From: Paenibacillus sp. FSL K6-1096
GTDB taxonomy: Bacteria > Bacillota > Bacilli > Paenibacillales > Paenibacillaceae
DNA: 64,000 nt
NCBI RefSeq assembly: GCF_037977055.1
Contig: NZ_CP150274.1
Span: forward strand, 3,596,001-3,660,000
Direction of reading: 5' to 3'
The position numbers and the translations under genes were made by a program. Below the pieces are notes generated by a model, which saw nothing but the letters and a program-made list of their open reading frames with translations, was not told the DNA's origin and did no database searches. Shown one piece after another: positions 52,089 to 62,247 of this stretch. Numbering within the stretch: the first letter of the stretch is position 1; every line of letters begins with the position of its first letter.

Positions 52089-53336
52089 TTATTCTCCCGG
52101 CTTCTCCAAAAGCTTCACGGTCGCCTGCTTCACTTCACCGTTGCGGTAGAAGGTAATCTTCAGCTTGTCACCGATCTTGGTATGATCGTACAGATATTTG
52201 CGCAGGGCCAGGGTTGAGGTAATCGGCTTGTCATCGAACTTCGTAATCACATCGTTGAATTGCAGACCCGCTTCCTTCGCTGGTCCAACAGCATCCAGCA
52301 CCACGACACCGTCGGTGACCGTCTTCGGAAGATTCAGCTCCTTCCGCTGATCCTCGGCCAGCGGCACATACGGATTATTCAAATCCACCGAATACACACC
52401 CAGGTACGAACGGGCAATCCGTCCCTTGGCCGTCAGCTCATTGGCGGTATCCATCACATGGTTGGCCGGAATGGCGAAGCCTAGACCCTCTACGCCTGTA
52501 TCGGAGATCTTCATCGTATTGATTCCGATCACCTTGCCGTTCAGGTCAACCAGCGCACCGCCGCTATTGCCTTCATTGATGGCGGCATCGGTCTGAATGA
52601 CCTCCTGCTCCCAGTCATATACGCCGTCCTGATTCAGGGATACCGGAATCGTCCGCTCCGTATAGCTGACAATGCCTGAGGTCAGCGTGTCACCCAGCCC
52701 CAGCGGATTGCCGATGGCAATAACGGTCTCGCCCAGCCGCAGCTTGGAGGAATCACCGATCTCTGCAACCGTATGGATGCCTTTGGCGTCAATAGAGAGC
52801 ACTGCAATATCGCTGACCTTATCTGCACCCACCAGCTCCGCTTTGCGTGTCTCGCCGTCAACCGTTACGATCTCCAGCTTACCCGCGCCTTCAATCACAT
52901 GATTATTGGTAATGATAAATGCCTTATTATCGTCTTTTTTATAGATAACTCCCGAGCCTAATGCCGATTCATCGAGAATATTGAGTTCCTTGTTATCTTC
53001 CTTATGGTTAATAATGCTGACTACCGCCGGACGGACATGTGCCGCGGCCTGAATGATCCGGTCATAGGGGTCGGAGCTGCTGGCAGCCACTTTATCAATA
53101 ATCACCGGAGCCTGGGCCTTCTCCCGGGTGAACTGTCCTGTTACCGTGCCGAACAGCAGGACGGCTACCACCGCACTGCAGAGCGAGCAGATCAGCGCAA
53201 CCTGCCACGTTGCCAGGGACCGCTTTGATTTACGGACCGCCCATTTGCCATCCGCGAATCCGCCGGAGGATTTGGACTTGCCGTTTCTGCGCCGTGACAC
53301 CTTGGTTGAATAGAAATCATCATCGAATAATCCCAC
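52089..53336 (-). CDS. htrA: HtrA-type serine protease with one PDZ domain
   Basis: About 415 residues. Membrane anchor WQVALICSLCSAVVAVLLF (~45-65), trypsin-like domain with His in ITNNHVIEGAG, Asp in SDIAVLSID, Ser in NEGNSGGALVDL, and a C-terminal PDZ (VVLDAVGPAKEAGLQFNDV). Degrades misfolded exported proteins at the membrane. A GTG at 53336 (MGLFDDDFYSTK) preceded by GGGGAGAGAAGG is preferred; an upstream ATG at 53369 is possible. It ends the walRKHIJ block, separated by a 68-residue gene. Confidence 0.9.
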   Translation of the reverse strand: MGLFDDDFYSTKVSRRRNGKSKSSGGFADGKWAVRKSKRSLATWQVALICSLCSAVVAVLLFGTVTGQFTREKAQAPVIIDKVAASSSDPYDRIIQAAAHVRPAVVSIINHKEDNKELNILDESALGSGVIYKKDDNKAFIITNNHVIEGAGKLEIVTVDGETRKAELVGADKVSDIAVLSIDAKGIHTVAEIGDSSKLRLGETVIAIGNPLGLGDTLTSGIVSYTERTIPVSLNQDGVYDWEQEVIQTDAAINEGNSGGALVDLNGKVIGINTMKISDTGVEGLGFAIPANHVMDTANELTAKGRIARSYLGVYSVDLNNPYVPLAEDQRKELNLPKTVTDGVVVLDAVGPAKEAGLQFNDVITKFDDKPITSTLALRKYLYDHTKIGDKLKITFYRNGEVKQATVKLLEKPGE

Positions 53337-53694
53337 GTTACCTTCTCTCCCCTCTATTGCCACTGCATTCATGACCTGAACGCCAAGCAACCACGCCCGA
53401 GCTTAACTGCTATATCTCTTAGACTTCAAGAAGTGCTAAAAGGTTTCACATGATTTATTCACCACATTTCTGTGGGTTCTAAGCGCAAGGGATGTCTCTT
53501 ATTCTTGCAAGCTACCAAAATATCAAACGCTTGTATAAGGAATATTTTGCAACTTAAAAGACTACAATAGTGTTAGAACGCTTTATATTGATTGTATCAC
53601 AGGCAGCGGTGCGGCCCACATTTTTTCTGTGTAAAAAAGCTGTAAATAATTTACTCTCACATAACAAATGATTTCCTAAGGAGGGCTGGAGACA
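53337..53694. other. 358-bp region between htrA and the 68-residue gene
   Basis: Divergent promoter region. A WalR-type motif is at 53630-53646 on the side of the small gene. No coding sequence is recognised. Confidence 0.55.
53630..53646 (+). promoter_or_regulatory. WalR-type binding motif
   Basis: TGTAAA-AAAGC-TGTAAA, an exact match to the published consensus TGTWAH-N5-TGTWAH. 48 nt upstream of the ATG at 53695. Confidence 0.6.
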
Positions 53695-53901
53695 ATGGAG
53701 TCTTTTTCAGCTAGTATGGATCTGGTACAGTTTATCGGCAAGCTGGGTGACCTGAAGGATGAGCACTACCAGCTGATTCTCGTTCAACATGCGATGATTG
53801 AGCTGCTGATTGATAAAGGGGTATTCTCCCGCCAGGAGCTGGAGCACAAGGTGACCGAGATTGACCGCCTTATGACTGGCTCACCTTATCCCATGGCGTA
53901 G
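53695..53901 (+). CDS. Conserved-looking small protein, 68 aa
   Basis: Not recognised. Helical, acidic: MDLVQFIGKLGDLKDEHYQL, then QHAMIELLIDKGVFSRQEL. No signal or membrane segment. RBS TAAGGAGGG about 8 nt upstream, so it is likely real. It is convergent with walJ, and the two coding ends overlap by 32 bp. A WalR motif precedes it. Confidence 0.7.
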   Translation: MESFSASMDLVQFIGKLGDLKDEHYQLILVQHAMIELLIDKGVFSRQELEHKVTEIDRLMTGSPYPMA

Positions 53902-54676
53902 GCCGGTCATAGTAGGTATCGCAGAGCCGGAATTCGCTGTCTTTATAAAAGCAGCCCCGGTCCTCCATCGCCCCGCGCACGGACATCTTCGCCAGATCCA
54001 TCATATTATGGTCCCTGCTTAAATGTGCCAGATAGGCGCGTTTGGTCCGTCCCGTCAGAATCTCGCTGAGCGCTGCGCCTGCCGCCTCATTGGACAGATG
54101 GCCCAGATCGCCGAGAATCCGCCGTTTCGTATTCCACGGATACCGCCCCATCCGCAGCATTTCAATGTCATGATTCGATTCCAGCACCAGCACATCAGCA
54201 TCGGAGATGGCCGCTTTCACCTTATCGCTGACATACCCGAGATCGGTCGCCACACACAGCTTCTCCTTGCCGTCGTAGAAATTATAAGCCACCGGCTCCG
54301 CTGCATCATGGGAAATCGCGAATGACTCCACCCGCATACTGCCGAAATCCCGGTGCTGTCCGGTCTCCAGAATAATTTTGTTATGCTCGGCAATCTTGCC
54401 GATCCCCTTCTCGATTGCCCCCCAGGTGTTCTGGTTCGCATAGATGGGAAGATCATATTTGCGGGCCATCGCGCCAAGCCCCTTAATATGGTCGGAATGC
54501 TCATGGGTTACCAGAATCCCGTCCAGATCTGTTCCTGTCAGCTCACGCATCGCCAGCAGCTCATCGATCCGCTTCGCACTTAAGCCCGCATCGATCATAA
54601 GTGTGGTCTCGCCGTTACGCACCACCGTCACATTCCCGGTAGAACCGCTGGACAGCACTGTAAATGAAATTCCCAT
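53870..54676 (-). CDS. walJ: MBL-fold protein WalJ (YycJ)
   Basis: 268 residues. Zinc motif VTHEHSDHIKGLG, then VLESNHDIEMLRMG and HLSRDHNMMDLAKM. An MBL-fold exonuclease-like protein of the wal operon, linked in other Bacillota to coupling of DNA replication and cell-wall homeostasis. Last gene of walRKHIJ. Confidence 0.92.
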   Translation of the reverse strand: MGISFTVLSSGSTGNVTVVRNGETTLMIDAGLSAKRIDELLAMRELTGTDLDGILVTHEHSDHIKGLGAMARKYDLPIYANQNTWGAIEKGIGKIAEHNKIILETGQHRDFGSMRVESFAISHDAAEPVAYNFYDGKEKLCVATDLGYVSDKVKAAISDADVLVLESNHDIEMLRMGRYPWNTKRRILGDLGHLSNEAAGAALSEILTGRTKRAYLAHLSRDHNMMDLAKMSVRGAMEDRGCFYKDSEFRLCDTYYDRPTPWDKVSQS

Positions 54677-54694
54677 ATCTCTCTCCTGCTCCTT

Positions 54695-55435
54695 CTACTC
54701 TGTTGTCTTGGGACTGATAATGTCCGCACTGATCGCATCCATATAATAGGCGCTTCCGTCCTCCAGGATGAACCGCCACATCGGCGAAGCCACCTGACTC
54801 TCAGAGTTGAACAGCTCGCCGTAATAGCCCAGCTCAATCTCCTTCACTGCCGCATCCGCCGGAAAATACTTCTCGATCAGACTGCTCAGCGCCTGTGAGG
54901 CCGGAAGCACCTTCTGCAGATTATCGCTGCGGCTCGCCCCGATCTCAATCTGCGGCATGCGGTACGCCACAATCTTCTGGTCGCTGTTAATCAGCTCCAG
55001 CCTCACTCTGAACAATGACCACTTGCCGTCTACCAGCGGATGCAGGACGAACTTGCCTACCTCACTCTCCTGCGAATCGAACCGGTAATTAGCTATGTCG
55101 GGAATCTCGTTCTTCAGCAGGCTGCTCAGCTCAGAGAACGATGAATACATCAGCTTGCTGTCAATCGGCTCCTTCAGCTTCACCGGCGGCTCGTTCTGCT
55201 CCTCTCCGGAGTAGCGGTACGTGATATCCGGCAGCTGCGGAGTGGCCGCCGGGATCGGGCACAGCAGCCGGATGCCCTTCTCCTCCATCACCGCCTGGGT
55301 CTCGGCGGACAGGGAAGTGAAGTCAAGCCCTGCGCTGACCTGATCGCGCACATCCACCCACAGCTGATAACACAGCAGCAGATTAAGCACCAGAAAGGCG
55401 TATATCAGTACACTTTTGGCCCTGCCCCAGTCCAT
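54695..55435 (-). CDS. walI: WalI (YycI), regulator of the WalK kinase
   Basis: 246 residues. Single N-terminal membrane helix SVLIYAFLVLNLLLCYQLWV, then an extracellular domain (MYSSFSELSSLLKNEIPDI). With WalH it forms a membrane complex that restrains WalK. Between walH and walJ. Confidence 0.9.
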   Translation of the reverse strand: MDWGRAKSVLIYAFLVLNLLLCYQLWVDVRDQVSAGLDFTSLSAETQAVMEEKGIRLLCPIPAATPQLPDITYRYSGEEQNEPPVKLKEPIDSKLMYSSFSELSSLLKNEIPDIANYRFDSQESEVGKFVLHPLVDGKWSLFRVRLELINSDQKIVAYRMPQIEIGASRSDNLQKVLPASQALSSLIEKYFPADAAVKEIELGYYGELFNSESQVASPMWRFILEDGSAYYMDAISADIISPKTTE

Positions 55436-55485
55436 CCCGTTCCCTCCTTAGCTCACAGCTTCATCATCCTTGCCGCCGGTATTTC

Positions 55486-56778
55486 TCAGTTCAGCATAAC
55501 CACACTTCCGTCAAGCAGCGTGACCCGCCAGACCGGATGGAGCTGCAGCTTATTCTCCTTCAATGAAGGCATATATGCCGGTGTAAGGTCGGTGATCCGC
55601 TGGATACTGCTGACCTGAGCCAGCTGCTGCTTCAGCGCTTCGCCGCCGGACAGCTCGACGATCACCTTCTCTGACTTACTCTCATCCATATACATCAGGG
55701 AGCGCTCATAGGACGAGACGGTTCCCTGCTGCAGCTCCAGATGAATGACGCCGTACTGCAGCTGCGGATTACTCATGATCGGATAGGAGCCGGACGGATA
55801 AGCCCCGTAATATTGCTGGAATGTAACCTTGCGGTCCTGCCGGCCCTCCTCGGTAGCAGCCAGCCGGTAGGTTCCATTCCATCCGCCGTGCCGGTTGACG
55901 AAGTCCACCGCCTCCAGCGCATCCTTGGCCGGGGTGCTGTCGCCGTCAGGCAGGGCAGCCGGATCGCTGTAGCTCATCCAGTTCTGCTCCTGGTCCACCT
56001 GCAGGCTGCGCTTGCTGTCGGTGTAGATCCGGGAGCCGTCCTTCTCGGGAATATAACGGGTGCTGCCCGCATCGAAGAACAGATTGCTCTGCATCTGCTC
56101 AATGGTGTACATCCCCGCAGGCATGGTCACCTCGACCAGCGGAACCGCCGCCTCCGGCACATAATAATCTCCGTTCACGGTGGTGTATCTGGTCAGATTC
56201 CTGCCGAAGTCCACATGCTGCTGCACATCCTGCACCGTAAGGTCGGCCTTGGCTGCCTCGTACACAATATCCCCGCGGGTGCTGAAGAAGATGGCATGGG
56301 CCTTGGAGTCATTCTTGACATTGTAGATCCAGATCCGGTCAATGCTCTCCCCCTCGAACAGGGAATCCGGGGAGATCTGCATCACCCGCTGCAGCAGCGT
56401 GACCGGAATGCCTGATCCGAATGACAGCTCAATGCCCGGATTCTCGCGGCGGATCTTGTCCCAATCGAAATCCTGCACCGACCGCCGCTGGAAGCTCTCG
56501 AAGCTGCGGCCGTTCAGACGGTTCAGAATCAGATTATAGAAGGTGGAGCTGGGATAGAACAGCGTATGCTTGTCCTCGCCCATATGGATAACCATTCTGT
56601 CCGGGTACAGCAGATTCTCGACCTTCTCTTCCGGGCCCATATTATCAGTCTTCACATACAGGTTCTTCGACAGCACCGCCGAGTCGCTGCCCGGCAGCCT
56701 GTAGATCAGATAATAGCTCTCCACAAGGCTTCCGAGAATGAGCACGACCAGCACCCATGATTTGATTTTCTCCTTCAC
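55486..56778 (-). CDS. walH: WalH (YycH), regulator of the WalK kinase
   Basis: 430 residues. Single N-terminal membrane helix SWVLVVLILGSLVESYYLIY, then a large extracellular YycH domain (NRHGGWNGTYRL; VTMPAGMYTIEQMQSNLFF). GTG start overlaps the walK stop (GTGA). Acts with WalI on WalK. Confidence 0.9.
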   Translation of the reverse strand: MKEKIKSWVLVVLILGSLVESYYLIYRLPGSDSAVLSKNLYVKTDNMGPEEKVENLLYPDRMVIHMGEDKHTLFYPSSTFYNLILNRLNGRSFESFQRRSVQDFDWDKIRRENPGIELSFGSGIPVTLLQRVMQISPDSLFEGESIDRIWIYNVKNDSKAHAIFFSTRGDIVYEAAKADLTVQDVQQHVDFGRNLTRYTTVNGDYYVPEAAVPLVEVTMPAGMYTIEQMQSNLFFDAGSTRYIPEKDGSRIYTDSKRSLQVDQEQNWMSYSDPAALPDGDSTPAKDALEAVDFVNRHGGWNGTYRLAATEEGRQDRKVTFQQYYGAYPSGSYPIMSNPQLQYGVIHLELQQGTVSSYERSLMYMDESKSEKVIVELSGGEALKQQLAQVSSIQRITDLTPAYMPSLKENKLQLHPVWRVTLLDGSVVMLN

Positions 56779-58610
56779 GCCTCACTCCCCCTTTGCTTCA
56801 TCAAAGGCAGCGTGAACGTGACCAGCGACCCTTGATTCAGCTCCGACTGCAGGGAAATGGAGCCGCCGTGGGCTTTGACAATTTCCCGGGCAATGGACAG
56901 TCCCAGACCTGTGCCGCCCATATTCCGCGAGCGGGCCTTATCCACTCTATAGAACCGTTCAAAAATACGCTCAATGTCCTTCTTCGGAATTCCGATACCG
57001 GAATCGCGGACCGACACGGCCAGCATTCCTTCCTCGTTCTTCTCCGCCTCCAGCTGAATCGTTCCGCCCTCCGGCGTATACTTCAAGGCATTGGAGACCA
57101 GGTTGCCGAGCACCTGATCGATCTGATCCCGGTCCAGCCAGGCTGTAGCGACCTCCTTGCGCACGCGGGTGCTGATATGAATCCGCTTCTGGCGGATCTG
57201 GAAGGAGAAGCGGTCGGCCACATCCTCCAGCATCTCGGAGATATCCGTCTGCTGGATACGCAGGCTGGATTCCTTGGAATCGAGCCGCGACAGATGCAGG
57301 AGATCGGTCACCAGCCGGATCATCCGCTCCGTCTCATTGCGGATCACTCCGACGAACCGCACGGCCAGCTGCGGGTCCTCCAGCGCGCCGTCATCCAGCG
57401 CCTCCGCATAGCTCTTGATGGTCGTCAGCGGCGTCCGCAGCTCATGCGATACATTGGCTACGAACTCCCGGCGTGATTCCTCCAGATTCTCCTGCTCCGT
57501 GACATCCTGCAGCACGGCAATCGTTCCGGCAATCCGTCCGCCCTCGCGGCGGTGGATCGGCGTGAAGGTAACCCGCACGATGTTGGGGTCCTCACCGCCC
57601 ATGGGAGACAGATGAAGCATCGCCGACTGGGCAATGCCCTGTGTTACCGACACCGACTGCTCATGGTCCAGACCAAGCAGCCCGCCGAGCGGAGCACCCT
57701 CCGGAAGCGGCCCGTCTGTCCCCAGCATCAGAGCGGCGCGTGTATTCATCAGAATGACCGCCCCGTTCTCATCGGTTGCCACCACACCATCACTCATGTT
57801 CGCCAGAATAGAGGTAAGCTTCTCCTTCTCCTCTTCATTCTGCTGCAGCGCCTCGCGCAGCCTGTCCGTCATATAGTTGAAGGCCTGGCTGAGCTGCCCG
57901 ATCTCATCGTTGCCGAACACGGGAACCTTGCGGTTGAACCGGCCTTCGGCCACCGCAGTAGCATGCTTGGTCATCTCCTTGATCGGATGGGTAATGGTAT
58001 GGGCCAGAATAACCCCCAGCACTGCCGTCAAGGCCAGGGCAAGCAGCAGCCCCGAGAGGAATACGCTGTTAATCCGGCTCATCGTCGCATACAGATCCTT
58101 CATATCGGCAGCGATATAGATCGCTCCTACGACCTTATCACCGGAGATCACCGGCTTGGCCACTACCTTCTTGCGCACATTATCATCGGCGATGATATAT
58201 TCCTCGTTATCGCTGATGCCCTGCAAGGCGCGGCTGACAACGGTCTGCGTATTTCGCTGGCCCACATAGTCATTCTGGGAGGGAACCGAGGTGGTAATAA
58301 TCTTGCCGCTCGCGTCCAGCACCTGAATCTCTGCGCCATTGATATAGAGATTGTTCACCATGCCGCGCAGGCTCTCCACCGCCGATTCCTCATCGGCCGT
58401 CCCCGTCTCGCTCCCGAACTTGTCTGCGGTGAGGATCGAGAGCATCTCAGCCCGGGCCTTCAGGTCCTTGGTGAAATTATCGGTCAGCGAGTTCTTCATC
58501 GAGCTGACGAAGTACACGCCGATCAGCTGCATCGCAATCAGAATCAGCAGTACATAGATCACAATAAGCCTGGCCTGGATCGTCCGAAAAAAGGACCATG
58601 CTTTCATCAC
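56775..58610 (-). CDS. walK: Sensor histidine kinase WalK (YycG)
   Basis: 611 residues. Two membrane helices around an extracellular Cache-like domain, HAMP ([20 protein letters not shown]), PAS ([19 protein letters not shown]), HisKA with the phosphorylated His in [19 protein letters not shown], and HATPase_c ([33 protein letters not shown]). Essential kinase controlling wall hydrolases. Overlaps walR by ATGA. Confidence 0.96.
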   Translation of the reverse strand: MMKAWSFFRTIQARLIVIYVLLILIAMQLIGVYFVSSMKNSLTDNFTKDLKARAEMLSILTADKFGSETGTADEESAVESLRGMVNNLYINGAEIQVLDASGKIITTSVPSQNDYVGQRNTQTVVSRALQGISDNEEYIIADDNVRKKVVAKPVISGDKVVGAIYIAADMKDLYATMSRINSVFLSGLLLALALTAVLGVILAHTITHPIKEMTKHATAVAEGRFNRKVPVFGNDEIGQLSQAFNYMTDRLREALQQNEEEKEKLTSILANMSDGVVATDENGAVILMNTRAALMLGTDGPLPEGAPLGGLLGLDHEQSVSVTQGIAQSAMLHLSPMGGEDPNIVRVTFTPIHRREGGRIAGTIAVLQDVTEQENLEESRREFVANVSHELRTPLTTIKSYAEALDDGALEDPQLAVRFVGVIRNETERMIRLVTDLLHLSRLDSKESSLRIQQTDISEMLEDVADRFSFQIRQKRIHISTRVRKEVATAWLDRDQIDQVLGNLVSNALKYTPEGGTIQLEAEKNEEGMLAVSVRDSGIGIPKKDIERIFERFYRVDKARSRNMGGTGLGLSIAREIVKAHGGSISLQSELNQGSLVTFTLPLMKQRGSEA

Positions 58611-59338
58611 AACCCTCCGTTTTTGGGGCTATGCATCAAATAACCGAGTCCGCGCCGGGTATGGATATATTCCGGCTTGCTGGGATTCTCCTCAATTTTC
58701 TCTCTGAGCCGGCGGATCGTCACATCGACCGTCCGCACATCGCCGAAGTACTCAAAGCCCCATACGGCCTGCAGCAAATGCTCCCGCGTCATGACCTTGC
58801 CGGCATGACGGATCATATAATAGAGCAGCTCATATTCCCGATGCGTCAGATCAAGCGGCTCGCCATCCTTGTAGACCATGTACATATCCGTGTCGATGAA
58901 TAGTCCGAAATGGTATACGCCCTGTTTGCTCTCCACAGGCTCGCTGGGCGTCTCCGACAGGGCCGGCTTATGCTGGCGGCGCATCTGTGCCTTGACCCGG
59001 GCCAGCAGCTCCCGGGTGCTGAACGGCTTGGTCACGTAATCATCGGCCCCCAGCTCCAGGCCCAGCACCTTATCAATCTCTCCGTCCTTGGCCGTAAGCA
59101 TGATGATCGGAATATCGAGATGCGCCGAGCGCACCTCACGGCAGACATCCATCCCGTCCTTGCCGGGCAGCATGAGGTCGAGCAGCATCAGATCCGGGCG
59201 GCTGGACAGCGCCAGCTCAACGGCACTGTTACCGTCGAAGGCACAGATCACCTCGTAGCCCTCTTTTTCCAGATTGAATTTCAATATATCAGCAATAGGC
59301 TGTTCATCATCCACTACCAGAATCGTTCCCATTTGCAT
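58607..59338 (-). CDS. walR: Response regulator WalR (YycF)
   Basis: 243 residues. Receiver domain with acidic pocket ([10 protein letters not shown]), the phosphorylated Asp in [13 protein letters not shown], Lys in DDYVTKPFS, then an OmpR-type winged helix ([35 protein letters not shown]). Start ATG 59338 with AAAGGTGAA upstream. First gene of the operon. Confidence 0.97.
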   Translation of the reverse strand: MQMGTILVVDDEQPIADILKFNLEKEGYEVICAFDGNSAVELALSSRPDLMLLDLMLPGKDGMDVCREVRSAHLDIPIIMLTAKDGEIDKVLGLELGADDYVTKPFSTRELLARVKAQMRRQHKPALSETPSEPVESKQGVYHFGLFIDTDMYMVYKDGEPLDLTHREYELLYYMIRHAGKVMTREHLLQAVWGFEYFGDVRTVDVTIRRLREKIEENPSKPEYIHTRRGLGYLMHSPKNGGL

Positions 59339-59432
59339 ATGGTCAGCTTCACCTTTCTAACGGTAACTAGAAACCTGATTCCTATATTCTAACATACCTG
59401 CCTTGGCGTCACATCTAACGAAATGAAATAAA

Positions 59433-59460
59433 CAACCGCCCGAAATGATCCGGGCGGTTG
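59433..59460 (-). terminator. Terminator of the M23 peptidase gene
   Basis: CAACCGCCCG / CGGGCGGTTG with an 8-nt loop, then TTTATTTC on the minus strand. Confidence 0.88.
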
Positions 59461-59483
59461 TCAGAAGTCGGAGCCGTCAATTG

Positions 59484-61067
59484 TTATCTCAGGAATCTCA
59501 TCGGGTTCATCGCTGTTCCGTTCTTGCGGATCTCGAAATGCAGGTGTGTTCCGGTAGAGCGGCCGGTGTTGCCCATAATACCGATCTGCGTGCCTTGTCC
59601 GACCCGTTGTCCGGCGGAGACCGAGATTCTGCTCAGATGCCCGTAGTACGTAGAGTATCCATTGTTGTGGTTAACGATAACCACATTGCCGTACCCGCGC
59701 TGCACCCCGGCGAAGCTTACCGTCCCTGCGTCTGCTGCCTTGATCGTGCGGTTGCCCGAGACCAGATCTAGGCCCTTATGGGTGCGTCCCCAACGCTCGC
59801 CGTAGCTGCTGGAGATTCTGGCTCCGGTGACCGGCCAGGCAAACATTCCGGTTGCCTCGCCCACAACCTTGGCTGTAACCTTCTTGGCAGTCTTCTCCGC
59901 GACCTTGGTTCCTGAGTAGACCACCTCAGGCAGGGAGGCCTTCACCACTTCCTGGCCCAGCCATTCCTCCTGGACCACCCGCCCGTTCTCTTTGGTCAGC
60001 CGGTACTGCATCGTCTTCAGTCCGGTCTGCCCGGGGCGGACCACCTTACGCTTACCGGCCGGGAGCTGATCGCTCTTGCGGATAATGACCTCCGGCTCCG
60101 TGACTACCTGCTCGCTGACATGCTCTACTGTGACCACGGTCAGATCCGGCTGGGGAACCGTCAGCTGCAATTCATCGCCAATCTGCAGGCTAAGCTCCTT
60201 CACCCCCGGATTGTTGCGGAAGATCTCCGCCTGGGGGATCTTGAACTGGGAAGCGATGGCGGAGACCGTGTCGCCTTCCTGAACCGAATACACCAGCGGC
60301 GCTTCCTTGCCTTCGGTCAGCAGCTTCACGGCTTCCTGAACACTCAGCACCTTGTTGGGATCAGCCTTTACCGGAACGACGCTAACCGCTTCGCGGATTT
60401 TGACCGATTCCACCTTGTCGGCTGCCGCAGGGGCAGCCGTCTTCGCCTTCGCCGCCGTCTTTACCAGCTTCGCGGAAGGCGCAGCCGCTGCCTGCGGAGT
60501 GTAATGCTCCTTCACTGCCTTAAGGACCGCGGCCGCTGTCTCCTGATCCTTCACGATGCCCAGCGGCTCGCCGTCCACCTCCAGCTGTACGCCTACGGCA
60601 TAAGCTTTGAGCATAGTATCCAGCTTGTCCAGCGTAGCTTCGCTGTCCACCTCCGGCTTATAGGCCTGCTGCGCCTCCGTAGTGATGCCGCTGGTCTGCA
60701 GCACCATTTCCGTATCCGGATATTTGAGCTGATACTCCTGGCGCTTCTCTTCGAACAGCTTAGTCAGTTCCTCCTGCCGGTTCAGGGCACCAATCTCCTT
60801 GCCCTTCACCAGCACCTTGTAATAGGTTACCGTATTCGCTGCAACCTCTCTCTTGTGTGCCCCTACCAGGAAGGCAGACAGAAGCACCAGGCCGGCTGAA
60901 GCCAGAACCCACGAACGCCAGCGTCTCCGGGATTTCGTTCCCGGCTGGAACACACGGGCTTCGCCTGTGCCCATCTCCGCCTGTTGACCTGCTGCTCCGG
61001 ACCCTGCGGATGCTTCTTCATGGCTTTGCAGGTTCCCCGTCCGGTTCATAAACTTGAATCCTTTCAT
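59484..61067 (-). CDS. M23 peptidoglycan endopeptidase with LysM and G5 domains
   Basis: 527 residues. Membrane anchor or signal SWVLASAGLVLLSAFLVGA (~52-70); LysM (YSVQEGDTVSAIASQFKIP) and G5 (RKVVRPGQTGLKTMQYRLT) domains; C-terminal M23 with GERWGRTHKGLDLVSG and HLHFEIRKNG, the expected metal-binding His/Asp. Cleaves peptide cross-links in the wall. Start ATG 61067 with AAAGGGAG upstream. Directly upstream of walR, and a plausible WalR target: an imperfect half-site TGTAACCTTTTGTGTGT lies in its leader. Confidence 0.93.
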   Translation of the reverse strand: MKGFKFMNRTGNLQSHEEASAGSGAAGQQAEMGTGEARVFQPGTKSRRRWRSWVLASAGLVLLSAFLVGAHKREVAANTVTYYKVLVKGKEIGALNRQEELTKLFEEKRQEYQLKYPDTEMVLQTSGITTEAQQAYKPEVDSEATLDKLDTMLKAYAVGVQLEVDGEPLGIVKDQETAAAVLKAVKEHYTPQAAAAPSAKLVKTAAKAKTAAPAAADKVESVKIREAVSVVPVKADPNKVLSVQEAVKLLTEGKEAPLVYSVQEGDTVSAIASQFKIPQAEIFRNNPGVKELSLQIGDELQLTVPQPDLTVVTVEHVSEQVVTEPEVIIRKSDQLPAGKRKVVRPGQTGLKTMQYRLTKENGRVVQEEWLGQEVVKASLPEVVYSGTKVAEKTAKKVTAKVVGEATGMFAWPVTGARISSSYGERWGRTHKGLDLVSGNRTIKAADAGTVSFAGVQRGYGNVVIVNHNNGYSTYYGHLSRISVSAGQRVGQGTQIGIMGNTGRSTGTHLHFEIRKNGTAMNPMRFLR

Positions 61068-61381
61068 GAAACTCTCCCTTTCAGTCCGTCCATACGGTCC
61101 GCCGTAGCGGCTCAACTAATTTTATGGCCCCGATTTTTATAGCATAACTATATCTGCATATCGTATTATGTCTGTTTGCATGAGTGTGAATTTCCGCTGT
61201 GAAAAAGACACACAAAAGGTTACAAAATATTAACCCTTTGTAGTCCTTTTTTACTGTACCATACGCTGCTCAAAGATTTCAACTTTGCGGACACAACAAA
61301 ACCCGCGGTTTTCGCGGGTTTCTTCCCAATTTTTGCGTTTTAAACAGCGATATCGTGTCCAAAAAGTGACAATTTTTATGA
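61068..61381. other. 314-bp intergenic region
   Basis: Promoter region of the M23 peptidase gene, with one TGTAAC half-site of the WalR type on the minus strand near 61215-61235, and the terminator at 61300-61320. Nothing else is seen. Confidence 0.5.
61300..61320 (-). terminator. Terminator of the 61382-62038 gene
   Basis: AACCCGCG / CGCGGGTT with a 5-nt loop, then TTGTTGTG on the minus strand. Confidence 0.75.
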
Positions 61382-62038
61382 TCACTCGGTTCCCTTCTTA
61401 TCAGGTGTAAGCATTTTCATCAGAGCTGCATATTCATCCGCATCCACATATTTCGCAATGATTCCCTGCAATTCAGCTGCTTCGCTCTCTGTCAACCCGC
61501 CTTCCAGCATAGCGGAGATCTTGATCATCTCCTCCTGCGGAAGCTTGTTCATCAGAATATTGAAAATATTGGTTTTCTCGTCTGCGGGGAGGTTCTCCTT
61601 CAGATCATTCATCGCCTCCGGCGTCATGACCAGATTCTGGTCCAGTGTCCCCCTGCTCTGTTCCTCTCCCGCAGCTTGTCCCATCACCGGCAGGGCGTCC
61701 TCCGGTACATTCTCGTCCACTGTCTTCTCATCCGTGTGACCGGAGGATGCTCCCCCGTCCTTCTTCTCTTCATCCGCCTTCACCTTGCTTGAATCAGCCT
61801 TATCTCCGCCCTCCTTAGAGGTTTTCACGGTTTCTTTGGAGGCCGGGCTGCCGCCCATTCCCGTCAGACTCTTCACGAAGCCGCCGATGCCGGGTCCCGG
61901 TCCGTCCAGTTTGATCTCGAAGCTGGCCAGCACAGATTGGATATACGTATTTACTACATACGCTGTTGTCAGCATGGACAGTACGCTGGACAGCAGAACA
62001 ATCAGGCAGATGCCCAGCGTGCGCTTCATTACCTTCAT
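61382..62038 (-). CDS. Membrane-anchored hypothetical protein
   Basis: 218 residues. One N-terminal membrane helix (LGICLIVLLSSVLSMLTTAYVV), a charged Lys/Glu/Ser-rich linker (~75-125), and a helical C-terminal domain (DLKENLPADEKTNIFNILM; AAELQGIIAKYVDADEYAAL). Topology suggests an extracellular domain. Start ATG 62038 with AAGGGAGAG upstream. Lies between purA and the wall-peptidase gene; function not recognised. Confidence 0.65.
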   Translation of the reverse strand: MKVMKRTLGICLIVLLSSVLSMLTTAYVVNTYIQSVLASFEIKLDGPGPGIGGFVKSLTGMGGSPASKETVKTSKEGGDKADSSKVKADEEKKDGGASSGHTDEKTVDENVPEDALPVMGQAAGEEQSRGTLDQNLVMTPEAMNDLKENLPADEKTNIFNILMNKLPQEEMIKISAMLEGGLTESEAAELQGIIAKYVDADEYAALMKMLTPDKKGTE

Positions 62039-62184
62039 TATCATCTCTCCCTTGCAACCCTGCTCTATCCTACTCATGAGAATCAGTTCCATATGATCCT
62101 ATTCTCTTAGTATTGACTAGAACACGGCCCGGGAAACGTCCCTGCACCACATAAGCATAGTTCTTCTTCGTACATATACAGCAG

Positions 62185-62211
62185 AACAGGGACCTCAACG
62201 AGGCCCCTGTT
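62185..62211 (-). terminator. Probable terminator of purA
   Basis: AACAGGGGCCTC / GAGGTCCCTGTT on the minus strand with a short loop and one G-T pair; no T-run, so moderate. Confidence 0.5.
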
Positions 62212-62247
62212 CCTGATTCATTCTATTGATTCTAAACTGCTGTGCGC

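Noticed and set aside
57552..58643. Plus-strand open frame of 363 codons opposite walK
   Set aside because: Shadow; walK has all kinase motifs on the minus strand.
61200..61240. WalR site upstream of the M23 peptidase
   Set aside because: Only one half-site fits; the second half reads GTGTGT, so it is mentioned under the gene but not annotated as a site.
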